NCBI GenBank assembly: GCA_007123425.1 | Contig: SKLC01000229.1 | Coordinates: 1 to 20,920 of the forward strand | DNA: 20,920 nucleotides | Direction: 5' to 3' | Source of the DNA: Nitriliruptoraceae bacterium | GTDB taxonomy: Bacteria; Actinomycetota; Nitriliruptoria; Nitriliruptorales; Nitriliruptoraceae | In this document: in pieces, positions 6,944 through 14,158 of the stretch | Position numbering within the stretch: the stretch's first letter is position 1 | How the letters are laid out: every line of letters begins with the position of its first letter | Position numbers and translations under genes: made by a program | Notes under the pieces: generated by a model | What the model was told of the DNA's origin: nothing | What the model saw: the letters and a program-made list of their open reading frames with translations, nothing else | Database searches by the model: none

Positions 6944-8659
6944 ATGGCCCAGCCCGCTCGCTCCACGGCGGTCGAGCCCACCGACGCCCCCATGGTCTGG
7001 CACGGGTGGGGCGACCCGACGCAGCGCCACGGCCTGCCCGCCGGCGCCCGGTCCTTCCTCGAGGCCCGCATCGGGCCGCTGGGCACCCCGCGGACACCCG
7101 TCCCGCTCGAGGAGGTCCGCGTCGGGCCGTGCGCGCTCGACACCGCGGCGCGCGCTGCGCTCATCGAGGTGGTGGGCACGGCGAACCTGCTCGACGACCA
7201 CCGCAGCCGGGTCGAGCACGCCGGCGGCAAGTCGTACCCCGATCTCGTCCGCCGGCGCCGGGGCGAGGCGGTGACCGCGCCCGACGCGATCGTGCGTCCG
7301 GCCGACCACGGGCAGGTCCAGCGCACGCTGGAGGTCTGCGTCGAGCACCGCATCGCCGTGGTGCCCTTCGGTGGTGGCACCTCCGTGGTGGGCGGGGTCG
7401 AGCCCGAGCGCGCCGGCTTCGAGGCGCTGATCGCGTTGGACGTGGGGCGCATGCGCCGGCTGACGTCCGTCGAGCCCGGGGACCGCACGGCCACCTTCGA
7501 GCCGGGCTTGCGGGGCCCTCAGGCGGAGGCGCTGCTCGCCGAGCACGGACTGACGCTGGGCCACTTCCCGCAGAGCTACGAGTACGCCACCATCGGCGGC
7601 TACGTGGCGACCCGCTCCGCCGGACAGGCCTCCACCGGCTACGGGCGCATCGACGACCTGGTGCTCGGGCTGCGGTGCGCCACCCCGCGCGGCGAGCTCC
7701 GGGTCGGTCGCGGGGTCGCCACGGCCGCGGGCCCGGACCTGCGCGCGCTGCTCACCGGCTCCGAGGGCACGCTCGGCATCCTCACCGAGCTGACCCTGCA
7801 GGTGCATCCCGCCCCCGAGGTCGAGCACCACGAGGCGTTCGTCGCGCCCTCCTTCGCGTCCGGCGCGGCCACGCTGCGGGCCCTGGTGCACGCGGGCGCG
7901 GCGCCCCACGTTGCTCGCCTCTCCGATGAGGACGAGACCGGGACGGCGCTCGCCCAGATCGGCGGGGCGAGGGCACGGGCACTGCGCGCCTACCTGCGCG
8001 CCCGAGGCATCCGCCGACCCTGCCTGCTCGTGCTCGGCTGGGAGGGCACACCGGCGCAGGTGGCAGGCGAGCACGCCGCGACCGTCACAGCGCTGCGAGG
8101 CCGGCGCGTGGTGGGCCTGGGCACCTCCGCCGGGGCCTCCTGGGCCGCGGGCCGGTTCCGCGGCCCCTACCTACGGGACGAGCTGCTGGACCACGGCGTG
8201 ATGGTCGAGACCCTGGAGACGGCGACCACGTGGTCGCGCCTGGGGGCGCTCTACACCGCGGTGCGTGCGGCCCTGACCGACACGCTGCGCCGCCGTGGGA
8301 CCCCTCCGCTGGTGCTGTGCCACATCTCCCACGTCTACCCCGCGGGCGCGTCGCTGTACTTCACGTGGATCGCCCGGCAGGAGGACGGCGCCGAGCTCGA
8401 GCAATGGCGCGCGGCCAAGCACGCCGCCAGCCAGGCGATCGTCGACCACCAGGCGACGATCACCCACCATCACGCCGTGGGGATCGACCACCGCGACTGG
8501 ATGCCCGACGAGGTGGGCGAGCTGGGCCTGGAGGCGCTGCGTGGCGTCAAGGACCGCCTCGACCCCACCGGGATCATGAACCCCGGCAAGCTGCTGCCCA
8601 CCCCCGATGCCCCGGGCGGGCCGGCAACGCGCTCGACGCCCGCGGGACCTCCGGGCTAG
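6944..8659 (+). CDS. FAD-binding oxidase, alkyl-dihydroxyacetone-phosphate synthase (AGPS)-like
   Basis: A 571-residue VAO-type flavoprotein. The FAD-binding PP-loop is PFGGGTSVVGG (141-151). RSAGQASTGYGRIDD (224-238) and GSEGTLGIL (272-280) are the AGPS-type FAD subdomain signatures. CHISHVYPAGASLYFTW (459-475) and the His cluster THHHAVG (507-513) match the AGPS cap and active-site region, where a His-rich loop is needed in the eukaryotic enzyme. AGPS swaps the acyl chain of acyl-DHAP for a fatty alcohol to give the ether bond. Bacterial homologues are widespread but mostly untested; some could be plain D-lactate/2-hydroxyacid-type oxidases. The ATG at 6944 follows AGGA by six bases. It diverges from tetR-glpD, whose product makes DHAP. 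Confidence 0.85.
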   Translation: MAQPARSTAVEPTDAPMVWHGWGDPTQRHGLPAGARSFLEARIGPLGTPRTPVPLEEVRVGPCALDTAARAALIEVVGTANLLDDHRSRVEHAGGKSYPDLVRRRRGEAVTAPDAIVRPADHGQVQRTLEVCVEHRIAVVPFGGGTSVVGGVEPERAGFEALIALDVGRMRRLTSVEPGDRTATFEPGLRGPQAEALLAEHGLTLGHFPQSYEYATIGGYVATRSAGQASTGYGRIDDLVLGLRCATPRGELRVGRGVATAAGPDLRALLTGSEGTLGILTELTLQVHPAPEVEHHEAFVAPSFASGAATLRALVHAGAAPHVARLSDEDETGTALAQIGGARARALRAYLRARGIRRPCLLVLGWEGTPAQVAGEHAATVTALRGRRVVGLGTSAGASWAAGRFRGPYLRDELLDHGVMVETLETATTWSRLGALYTAVRAALTDTLRRRGTPPLVLCHISHVYPAGASLYFTWIARQEDGAELEQWRAAKHAASQAIVDHQATITHHHAVGIDHRDWMPDEVGELGLEALRGVKDRLDPTGIMNPGKLLPTPDAPGGPATRSTPAGPPG

Positions 8660-8696
8660 GGCCCGGGCGCCGCGGCCGCAGGCGCAGGGCGCGGGA

Positions 8697-8720
8697 CGGA
8701 CGACCGAGCTCGCTCGTCCG
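8697..8720. terminator. Hairpin between convergent genes
   Basis: CGGACGA (8697-8703) pairs with TCGTCCG (8714-8720); the ten-base loop contains the palindrome CGAGCTCG. It sits in the 75-base gap between the convergent AGPS-like and histidine kinase genes. No U-tract is present. Confidence 0.4.
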
Positions 8721-8734
8721 CGCACTACCCGGGC

Positions 8735-9508
8735 TCACGAAGCCGCGGACGCGCAGGGGATGGTGTAGGTGAAGGTCCACCCGGCGCGCCCGTCGTGGTC
8801 GACGTCGATCTCCCCGCCCTGGCCCTCGACCAGCAGCCGGGTGATGTAGAGCCCGAGGCCCAGGCCCTCTCGCTTGGTCGGGTGATCCGCCTCGAGTCGG
8901 ATGAAGGGCTCGAAGACGCCTTCGAGGTCGGACGGCGAGCCGGCCGATCCCTCGTTGCAGACGCTGACCGCGACCTCCTCGTGGCGATTCTCGACAACCA
9001 CCCGCACGGGCGACCCCGGCGGGGAGTACTTGGTGGCGTTGGACAGCAGGTTCGTCAGGATCTGGACCTGGCGATCGCGATCGGCGATGACCGGCGGCAG
9101 CTCGGCTGGCTGGTCGAGCTGGATGGGGCGCTCCAGCGTCTGGCTCAGCGACCTGGTCGTCTGACGCACCACCCGGCGCAGGTCGATCGGTCCCAGCGCG
9201 TAGGAGAACGTTCCGGAGCCGAGGTGCATCGCCATGGTGACGTCCTCGAGCAGCCGGTTGAGCCGATGGGCGTTCTCCCGCGCCCGCACCAGCAGCTGAC
9301 GGGCCTGCCGCTCGTCGAGCACCTCGCCGCGGACCACGACGAGATCGAGGAACCCCGAGACCACCCCGGCGGCGTGACGCAGCTCGTGGCTGACCATCGT
9401 CATGAAGTCGAGGTCCGTACAGACCTGCGGAGCGGGCGGATCGGCGCCCCGGGCCGACTCGCCGCCGTTGGCCTCGGCAACGCTGCGGGTCTCGGATTCG
9501 GTCGCCAT
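8735..9508 (-). CDS. Soluble sensor histidine kinase (orphan)
   Basis: A 257-residue kinase with no transmembrane helix and almost no sensor region: about 34 polar residues, then the dimerisation/phosphoacceptor helix MVSHELRHAAGVVSGFLDLV with phospho-acceptor His41, then the ATPase domain. The N box is LTNLLSNATKYSP (151-163) and the G2 box is GLGLGLYITRLL (215-226). Two deviations are visible. The usual Pro after the H box (HELRxP) is Ala, and the G1 box D-x-G-x-G is replaced by NEGSAG (185-190). Asn at this place occurs in some active kinases, so loss of activity is not implied. No response regulator gene is adjacent. The ATG at 9508-9506 follows a GGGGGG stretch. The signal is unknown, perhaps delivered by a partner protein. 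Confidence 0.88.
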   Translation of the reverse strand: MATESETRSVAEANGGESARGADPPAPQVCTDLDFMTMVSHELRHAAGVVSGFLDLVVVRGEVLDERQARQLLVRARENAHRLNRLLEDVTMAMHLGSGTFSYALGPIDLRRVVRQTTRSLSQTLERPIQLDQPAELPPVIADRDRQVQILTNLLSNATKYSPPGSPVRVVVENRHEEVAVSVCNEGSAGSPSDLEGVFEPFIRLEADHPTKREGLGLGLYITRLLVEGQGGEIDVDHDGRAGWTFTYTIPCASAAS

Positions 9509-9666
9509 GCTCAGCCCCCCGGTCGCATGCGTGTCTGCTCATGCCGCCGGGGTCCAGGGCGGGTCGGTCCGAGGCGGGCCGGGGTCACGGGCCACGCCCT
9601 CGAGCACGGTGGCGAGTGGTCCCGCCAGTGTGCCGACGTCCACGGTAAGGCGACCGCGACACGGCG

Positions 9667-9688
9667 CTCTCGGCCTTCTGGCCGCGAG
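9667..9688. terminator. Hairpin downstream of the RimK-like gene
   Basis: CTCTCGGCC (9667-9675) and GGCCGCGAG (9680-9688) form a nine-pair stem with one mismatch and a TTCT loop. It lies about 40 bases past the rimK-like stop on the minus strand, inside the 220-base gap before the kinase gene. The remainder of that gap shows a possible TACCGT -10 box (9642-9647, minus strand) for the kinase and no convincing gene. Confidence 0.4.
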
Positions 9689-9728
9689 GGCGGTGGCCGC
9701 ACGGACGCTGGCCGCTCGTCCAGCCGTG

Positions 9729-10931
9729 TCAGGGGGCGTGGGTGTCGTCCACGTTGCTCGGCAGCGGCGCAAGGCGCGGCCGGCTGCGTCGGCGGCGACG
9801 CTCGGGCACGAGGTCGCGCATCTCCTCCAGCCGGCCGAAGCACAGCAGGCGGTCCCCCGCCTCGAGCTCCCGGTCGGGGCCCGGGTTGGGGATCACCCGG
9901 GTGCCCCGGGTGATCGTGAGCACCTGGATGTCGCGCTCGCGCAGCCTCGACGTGGCGATCGTCGAGCCGACCATCTCCGAGCCCTCGCGCACCAGCACCT
10001 CGGCCACGCCGTACGCGGAGCTGATCGACAGGCGCTGGCGCACGTCGAGCTCCGGGAATGCCACCTGGTTGCTGATGTAGTCGACGATGGCGCCGGCGAT
10101 GTCGAGCCCCGTCGCGGACTCGATGCCTTCGAGCCCCGGCGAGGAGTTCACCTCCATCACCAGCGGTCCGCCCTCGCCCTCCAGCATGTCGACCCCGGCG
10201 ACCTTGAGTCCCATGATCTGGGCTGCCTGGACGGCCACCCGCTGGTACTCCTCGTCGAGCTCGACGACCTCGGTGCTGCCGCCCCGATGGACGTTGGAGC
10301 GGAACTCGTCGCCGGAGGCGCTGCGTCGCATGGCGGCCACGACCCGGTCGCCGACGACCAGGGCACGGATGTCGCGGCCCTTGCTCTCGGCCACGAAGCG
10401 CTGGATCAGCACGTTCTGGCGGGTGCTCTGCAGGGTCTCGATCACCGCTTCGGCGACCTTGGTGTCGGGCGCGAGGATCACGCCGATGCCCTGGGTGCCC
10501 TCGAGCAGCTTGATGATGACGGGGGCACCCCCCACCCGCTCGATGGCCGGCAGGACGTCGGCGCGGTCGCGCGCCAGCGTCGTGGCCGGGATCCCGACGT
10601 CGTGGCGGGAGAGGATCTGCACGCTCCGCAGCTTGTCGCGGGAGTTGGCGATGCCGGCCGCCGTGTTGGGCGTGTAGACGTCCATCTGCTCGAACTGCCG
10701 CACGACCGCGAGCCCGAAGAACGTCACCGACGCCCCGATGCGCGGCAGGATGGCGTCGTAGTGGGACAGGTGCTTCCCGCGGTACTGCAGATCCGGCTCG
10801 TTGTCGGCCAGGTCGATCGCGAACCGCAGGGTGTTGAGCACCTTCGCCTGATGGCCGCGCTCGACCGCGGCCGCGCGCAGCCGGGTGGTGCTGTAGCTCC
10901 GCGGGGCCCTCGAGAGGATCGCGAGCTTCAT
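9729..10931 (-). CDS. RimK-type ATP-grasp glutamate ligase fused to a TrkA-C (RCK_C) domain
   Basis: A 400-residue protein. Residues 1 to about 292 match RimK, the ligase that adds glutamates to the C-terminus of ribosomal protein S6 (or makes poly-glutamate) using ATP: LPRIGASVTFFG (62-73), VIIKLLEGTQGIGVILA (138-154, nucleotide-binding loop), IQRFVAESKGRDIRALVVG (176-194) and the metal-binding MEVNSSPGLEGIE (259-271). RimK normally ends near residue 300. Here about 75 further residues (303-375; QRLSISSAYGVAEVLV to LEAGDRLLCFGRLEEMRDL) look like a TrkA-C/RCK_C domain, followed by a basic tail. RCK_C domains bind small ligands, including c-di-AMP in some K+ transport proteins. I placed the start at the ATG at 10931-10929; GGAAG lies seven bases upstream and the longer frame is low-complexity. 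The physiological substrate is unknown. Confidence 0.85.
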   Translation of the reverse strand: MKLAILSRAPRSYSTTRLRAAAVERGHQAKVLNTLRFAIDLADNEPDLQYRGKHLSHYDAILPRIGASVTFFGLAVVRQFEQMDVYTPNTAAGIANSRDKLRSVQILSRHDVGIPATTLARDRADVLPAIERVGGAPVIIKLLEGTQGIGVILAPDTKVAEAVIETLQSTRQNVLIQRFVAESKGRDIRALVVGDRVVAAMRRSASGDEFRSNVHRGGSTEVVELDEEYQRVAVQAAQIMGLKVAGVDMLEGEGGPLVMEVNSSPGLEGIESATGLDIAGAIVDYISNQVAFPELDVRQRLSISSAYGVAEVLVREGSEMVGSTIATSRLRERDIQVLTITRGTRVIPNPGPDRELEAGDRLLCFGRLEEMRDLVPERRRRRSRPRLAPLPSNVDDTHAP

Positions 10932-10968
10932 CCTCCTGCTTCCTGCCGGCGTCGACGTCCACGCGGGC

Positions 10969-10974
10969 ACGGTA
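10969..10974 (-). promoter_or_regulatory. Possible -10 box for the RimK-like gene
   Basis: TACCGT on the minus strand lies 37 bases upstream of the ATG, in the 164-base divergent region shared with the penicillin-binding protein gene. Transcription near 10962 would leave a leader of about 31 bases. The -35 is unclear. No regulator-type dyad was recognised in the rest of this region. Confidence 0.3.
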
Positions 10975-11095
10975 GTGGCCCACTGCCGGAGCCCGGCCCG
11001 ACCCATCGGACGCCGTGCCGCCCGGGCGAGGGCCCCGGCCGGTAGGGCGGGGCCGAGGCGGCGACCGTCCGACCGGGTCAGCCACACTCCGGGAC

Positions 11096-13075
11096 ATGAC
11101 CCACACTGGACTGGCTCGCCGCACGATGGACGCCATGACGCGCATCGTGCTGCTGATGCTGCTCGCGGGCGCGTGCGCGATCCTGCTGGCCGCCACCGTC
11201 GCGCCGGCGCTGCTGGCAGCCGATGCGGCGGTCGACTCGGTGGAGCAGGAGCTGTTCGACCACCCGCCGCTGCCCGACGAGCTGCCCGTGGCCGCACAGG
11301 TCACCCACGTGTTCGACACCGAGGGAGAGCGCATCACCGAGCTCCACGGCGCCATCGAGCGTGAGCCGGTCCCGCTCGAGGAGATCTCCTCCACAGCGAT
11401 CGACGCGGTGCTGGCCACCGAGGATGCCGAGTTCTACGAGCACGACGGCGTCAACCACGACTCGATCGTGCGGGCGGGGCTGCGCAACCTGCAGGCCGGC
11501 GGGATCGAGGAGGGTGCGTCCACGATCACCCAGCAGCTGGTGACGATGGCCTACCTCGACCCGGAGCCCACCATCGAGCGCAAGCTGCAGGAGATCGTGT
11601 GGGCGGTCGAGATCGAGGAGCGTCTCGACAAGGACGAGATCCTCGAGCAGTACCTCAACCGCATCTACCTCGGCCACGGGGTCTACGGCATCGGCACCGC
11701 CGCCGACTTCTACTTCTCCAAGCCCGCGAGCGAGCTCGAGCTGGCGGAGGCGGCGATGCTGGCCGGCGCGATCCGGGCGCCGACCCTCAACAACCCCGTG
11801 GACGCGCCCGAGGCCGCCGCGACCCGCCGGGACGTGGTGGTGCGACAGATGCAGGCGCTGGGGATGGTCGAGGCCGACGAGGCCGACGCGGTGGTCGGCA
11901 GCGAGGTCGAGCTCGACATCCGCCAGGACGAGGACGGCGAGCCGTTCTGGGAGGACCTGGTCAAGCGGGTGATCTACGACCCCGACGTCGAGCTGCAGCC
12001 CGGCCTGCAGGAGGCCGTGGGCGACAGCGTCGAGGCCCGGGTGGACGCCCTGTTCGAGGGTGGCCTGGAGATCACGACCACGCTCGACCGTGAGATGCAC
12101 GGGCAGGCCATCCGGGTGCTCGCCGAGCATCTCGATGATCCCGTCGCCGATCCCCTGGGCTCGCTGATCACGATGGATCACACGTCGGGGGCGGTGCGGG
12201 CGATGGCCCTCGGCCCGAAGGAGTTCGGGCCCTGTGACGAGGACGACGAGCCCTGCACCACCACCCAGGTGAACCCCACGGTGCCGGGCATCGGCGGCTC
12301 GGGCCGTCAGCCGGGCTCCTCGTTCAAGCCCTTCGTCTCCGCGGCCGCCCTGGAGCAGGGAGAGGACCTCGACCTCGAGTACGAGACGCCCTCCGGTGAG
12401 GAGATCGAGGAATGCGGGTACCAGGACGAGTGGGAGCCGGAGAACTTCGACCTCGAGGACCACGGCGAGATCACCATGACCGAGGCGATGCGCCGCTCCA
12501 CCAACGTCTACTTCGGCAAGCTCGCCCGTGACGTGGGCGTGCCCACGGTGGTAGAGACCGCCCGGGCCCACGGCCTGCCGCTGGGCGACTATGGCGAGGA
12601 GGACTGCTCGCTGGGGCTCGGTACGACGGAGGTCTTCCCGCTGCACATCGTCGCGGGGTACGGGGCCTGGGCCCACGACGGGACGCGGTGCGAGCCCTAC
12701 CTGATCGAGCGCGTCGTCGACCGCGACGGCGAGGTGCTCTACGAGCACGAGCCCACCTGCGAGCGGGCCACCGACCCCGACACCGCCGCGACCATGCGCG
12801 AGCTGCTCGCCGAGCCGGTCGCCTCGGACGGCACGGCCGCCATCGTCGGCTCCCAGGTCCCGGGGGCGACCGGCAAGACCGGCACCACCGACAACTTCCG
12901 CGACGCCTGGTTCGTGGGCTCGGCCGGCACCCACACCACCTCGGCCTGGCTGGGGTTCGAGCAGCCGGCTCCGATGCGCGATCTCACCATCGGCGGCACG
13001 TACCACGACCGCGTCACCGGCGGCAGCGTCCCCGCCTCGATGTGGGCCGACCTCATGGCCGGCATCGTCGACTGA
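11096..13075 (+). CDS. Class A penicillin-binding protein (glycosyltransferase/transpeptidase)
   Basis: A 659-residue bifunctional peptidoglycan synthase with one N-terminal membrane anchor (about 15-43) and the rest outside the cell. The glycosyltransferase (GT51) motifs are ATEDAEFYEHDG (107-118, catalytic Glu109), GASTITQQLV (140-149), RKLQEIVWA (162-170) and IYLGHGVYGIG (190-200). The transpeptidase motifs are S408-S-F-K411, S468-T-N470 and K594-T-G596, so both activities look intact. The protein is markedly acidic and carries six cysteines in the outer domain (380, 387, 440, 504, 532, 555). The ATG at 11096 was chosen as the first in-frame Met before the anchor; its ribosome site is weak, and ATGs at 11126 or 11135 are alternatives. 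It polymerises and cross-links the cell wall; its role in division or elongation cannot be told. Confidence 0.93.
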   Translation: MTHTGLARRTMDAMTRIVLLMLLAGACAILLAATVAPALLAADAAVDSVEQELFDHPPLPDELPVAAQVTHVFDTEGERITELHGAIEREPVPLEEISSTAIDAVLATEDAEFYEHDGVNHDSIVRAGLRNLQAGGIEEGASTITQQLVTMAYLDPEPTIERKLQEIVWAVEIEERLDKDEILEQYLNRIYLGHGVYGIGTAADFYFSKPASELELAEAAMLAGAIRAPTLNNPVDAPEAAATRRDVVVRQMQALGMVEADEADAVVGSEVELDIRQDEDGEPFWEDLVKRVIYDPDVELQPGLQEAVGDSVEARVDALFEGGLEITTTLDREMHGQAIRVLAEHLDDPVADPLGSLITMDHTSGAVRAMALGPKEFGPCDEDDEPCTTTQVNPTVPGIGGSGRQPGSSFKPFVSAAALEQGEDLDLEYETPSGEEIEECGYQDEWEPENFDLEDHGEITMTEAMRRSTNVYFGKLARDVGVPTVVETARAHGLPLGDYGEEDCSLGLGTTEVFPLHIVAGYGAWAHDGTRCEPYLIERVVDRDGEVLYEHEPTCERATDPDTAATMRELLAEPVASDGTAAIVGSQVPGATGKTGTTDNFRDAWFVGSAGTHTTSAWLGFEQPAPMRDLTIGGTYHDRVTGGSVPASMWADLMAGIVD

Positions 13076-13145
13076 CGACAGGACGCGCCGACCCGAGGAC
13101 GCGGCCGTCCCGTGGCGGTGCGTCGCGCCGCCCCGTCCGGTGACC

Positions 13146-13997
13146 TCAGCGGCGGGGCGCGGCCTCGCTCATGTCGGTGATCGCCTCCCAGTTGGCGGCC
13201 AGCTCCTCGACCCCGGGCAGGTGATCGAACTCGTGGCCGGGCGACTGGAAGTACTGGATCTTCGAGTACCGGCCGCCGGCGGCCAGGATGATGCTGCCCG
13301 ACTCGTCGCACTCCTCGCTGGCCAGGTGCACCACCGCCGGGGAGATGTAGGCGGGCTCGAGCTTCTCCAGCATCTCCTCGGACATGATGTCCTCGGTCAT
13401 CCGGGTCGCCGCCACGGGGGCCACGGCGTTCGCGGTGATCGAGCGCTTCGCCCCCTCGATCGCCAGGGTGTTGATCAGGCCCACGACGGCGAGCTTGGCC
13501 GCGCCGTAGTTGGCCTGCCCGAAGTTGCCGAAGATGCCCGAGGTCGAGGTGGTGACGACCACCCGCCCGAAGCCCTGATCGCGCAGATGCGGCCAGGCGG
13601 CCTTGACCGGGTAGTAGGTGCCGAACAGGTGCACGTTGACGACCGCCTCCCACTCCTCGTCGGTCATGTTGTGGAAGGAGCGGTCGCGCAGGATGCCCGC
13701 GTTGCACACCACGACGTCGATCCGCCCGAAGGTGTCGAGGGCGGCCTCCACGACCCCCGCGCCGCCGTCCGGGGTGGCCACGTTGTCGTAGTTGGCGACG
13801 GCCTCGCCCCCGGCGTCCTTGATCAGCTGCACGGTCTCGTCGGCCATCTGGCTGCCGCCGCCGCTGCCGTCACGCGAGCCGCCGAGGTCGTTGACCACGA
13901 CCTTCGCGCCGTGCTCGGCGAACAGCAGCGCGTGCTCCCTGCCGATGCCGCCGCCGGCACCGGTGATCGCGACCACTCGCCCTTCGACTCCTGCCAT
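13146..13997 (-). CDS. Short-chain dehydrogenase, MFE-2-type 3-hydroxyacyl-CoA dehydrogenase-like
   Basis: A 283-residue SDR with the NAD-binding TGAGGGIG (12-19), an acidic NAD-selecting Asp37 in VVNDLGG, NAG (99-101), a catalytic Ser in TTSTSGIFG (149-157) and Y164-x3-K168 (YGAAK). The long loop after NDLGGSRDGSGGGSQMAD and the segment GILRDRSFHNMTDEEW are typical of the dehydrogenase unit of peroxisomal multifunctional enzyme 2 and its actinobacterial stand-alone relatives. These oxidise (3R)-hydroxyacyl-CoA or sterol side-chain CoA esters. The ATG at 13997-13995 follows AGGAG at ten bases. It diverges from an enoyl-CoA hydratase, so the pair fits steps 2 and 3 of beta-oxidation, although the stereochemistry of the hydratase would have to match. 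Family certain; substrate inferred. Confidence 0.9.
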   Translation of the reverse strand: MAGVEGRVVAITGAGGGIGREHALLFAEHGAKVVVNDLGGSRDGSGGGSQMADETVQLIKDAGGEAVANYDNVATPDGGAGVVEAALDTFGRIDVVVCNAGILRDRSFHNMTDEEWEAVVNVHLFGTYYPVKAAWPHLRDQGFGRVVVTTSTSGIFGNFGQANYGAAKLAVVGLINTLAIEGAKRSITANAVAPVAATRMTEDIMSEEMLEKLEPAYISPAVVHLASEECDESGSIILAAGGRYSKIQYFQSPGHEFDHLPGVEELAANWEAITDMSEAAPRR

Positions 13998-14111
13998 CTC
14001 GCTCTCGCTCCTCGTCTCGTGCCGTCGATCGCCCTGGGGCCTCCCACGCCGGGGCCGGATGCCGTCCGACGTCGTGGGGCGTGCCCCGTCGATGCTGCGC
14101 TCCCATCGCGA

Positions 14112-14124
14112 ACCGTAGTAGTTT
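14112..14124. promoter_or_regulatory. Divergent promoter candidates between SDR and hydratase genes
   Basis: Two overlapping -10-like hexamers lie back to back in an AT-richer patch of the 161-base gap: TACGGT on the minus strand (14112-14117) facing the dehydrogenase, and TAGTTT on the plus strand (14119-14124) facing the hydratase. The -35 elements are not clear. Such a shared region would allow joint control of the two genes. Confidence 0.3.
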
Positions 14125-14158
14125 CCCCACCCCAGCCCCGAGCCGACGGAGACGTAGC

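Noticed and set aside
9539..9643. Short minus-strand frame (about 34 codons, GTG start) just upstream of the kinase
   Set aside because: It has no ribosome site, the start overlaps a proposed -10 hexamer, the C-terminus is Pro-rich and no family is recognised.
9511..11418. Long minus-strand open frame (635 codons) over the RimK-like and PBP starts
   Set aside because: It is out of frame with the RimK-like gene and antisense to the PBP start. It has Arg/Gly/Pro-rich composition without motifs.
11078..13006. Long minus-strand open frame (642 codons) opposite the PBP gene
   Set aside because: It mirrors the third-position GC of a PBP whose GT51 and SxxK/SxN/KTG motifs are all intact. The product is a Val/Leu/His/Gly-rich shadow.
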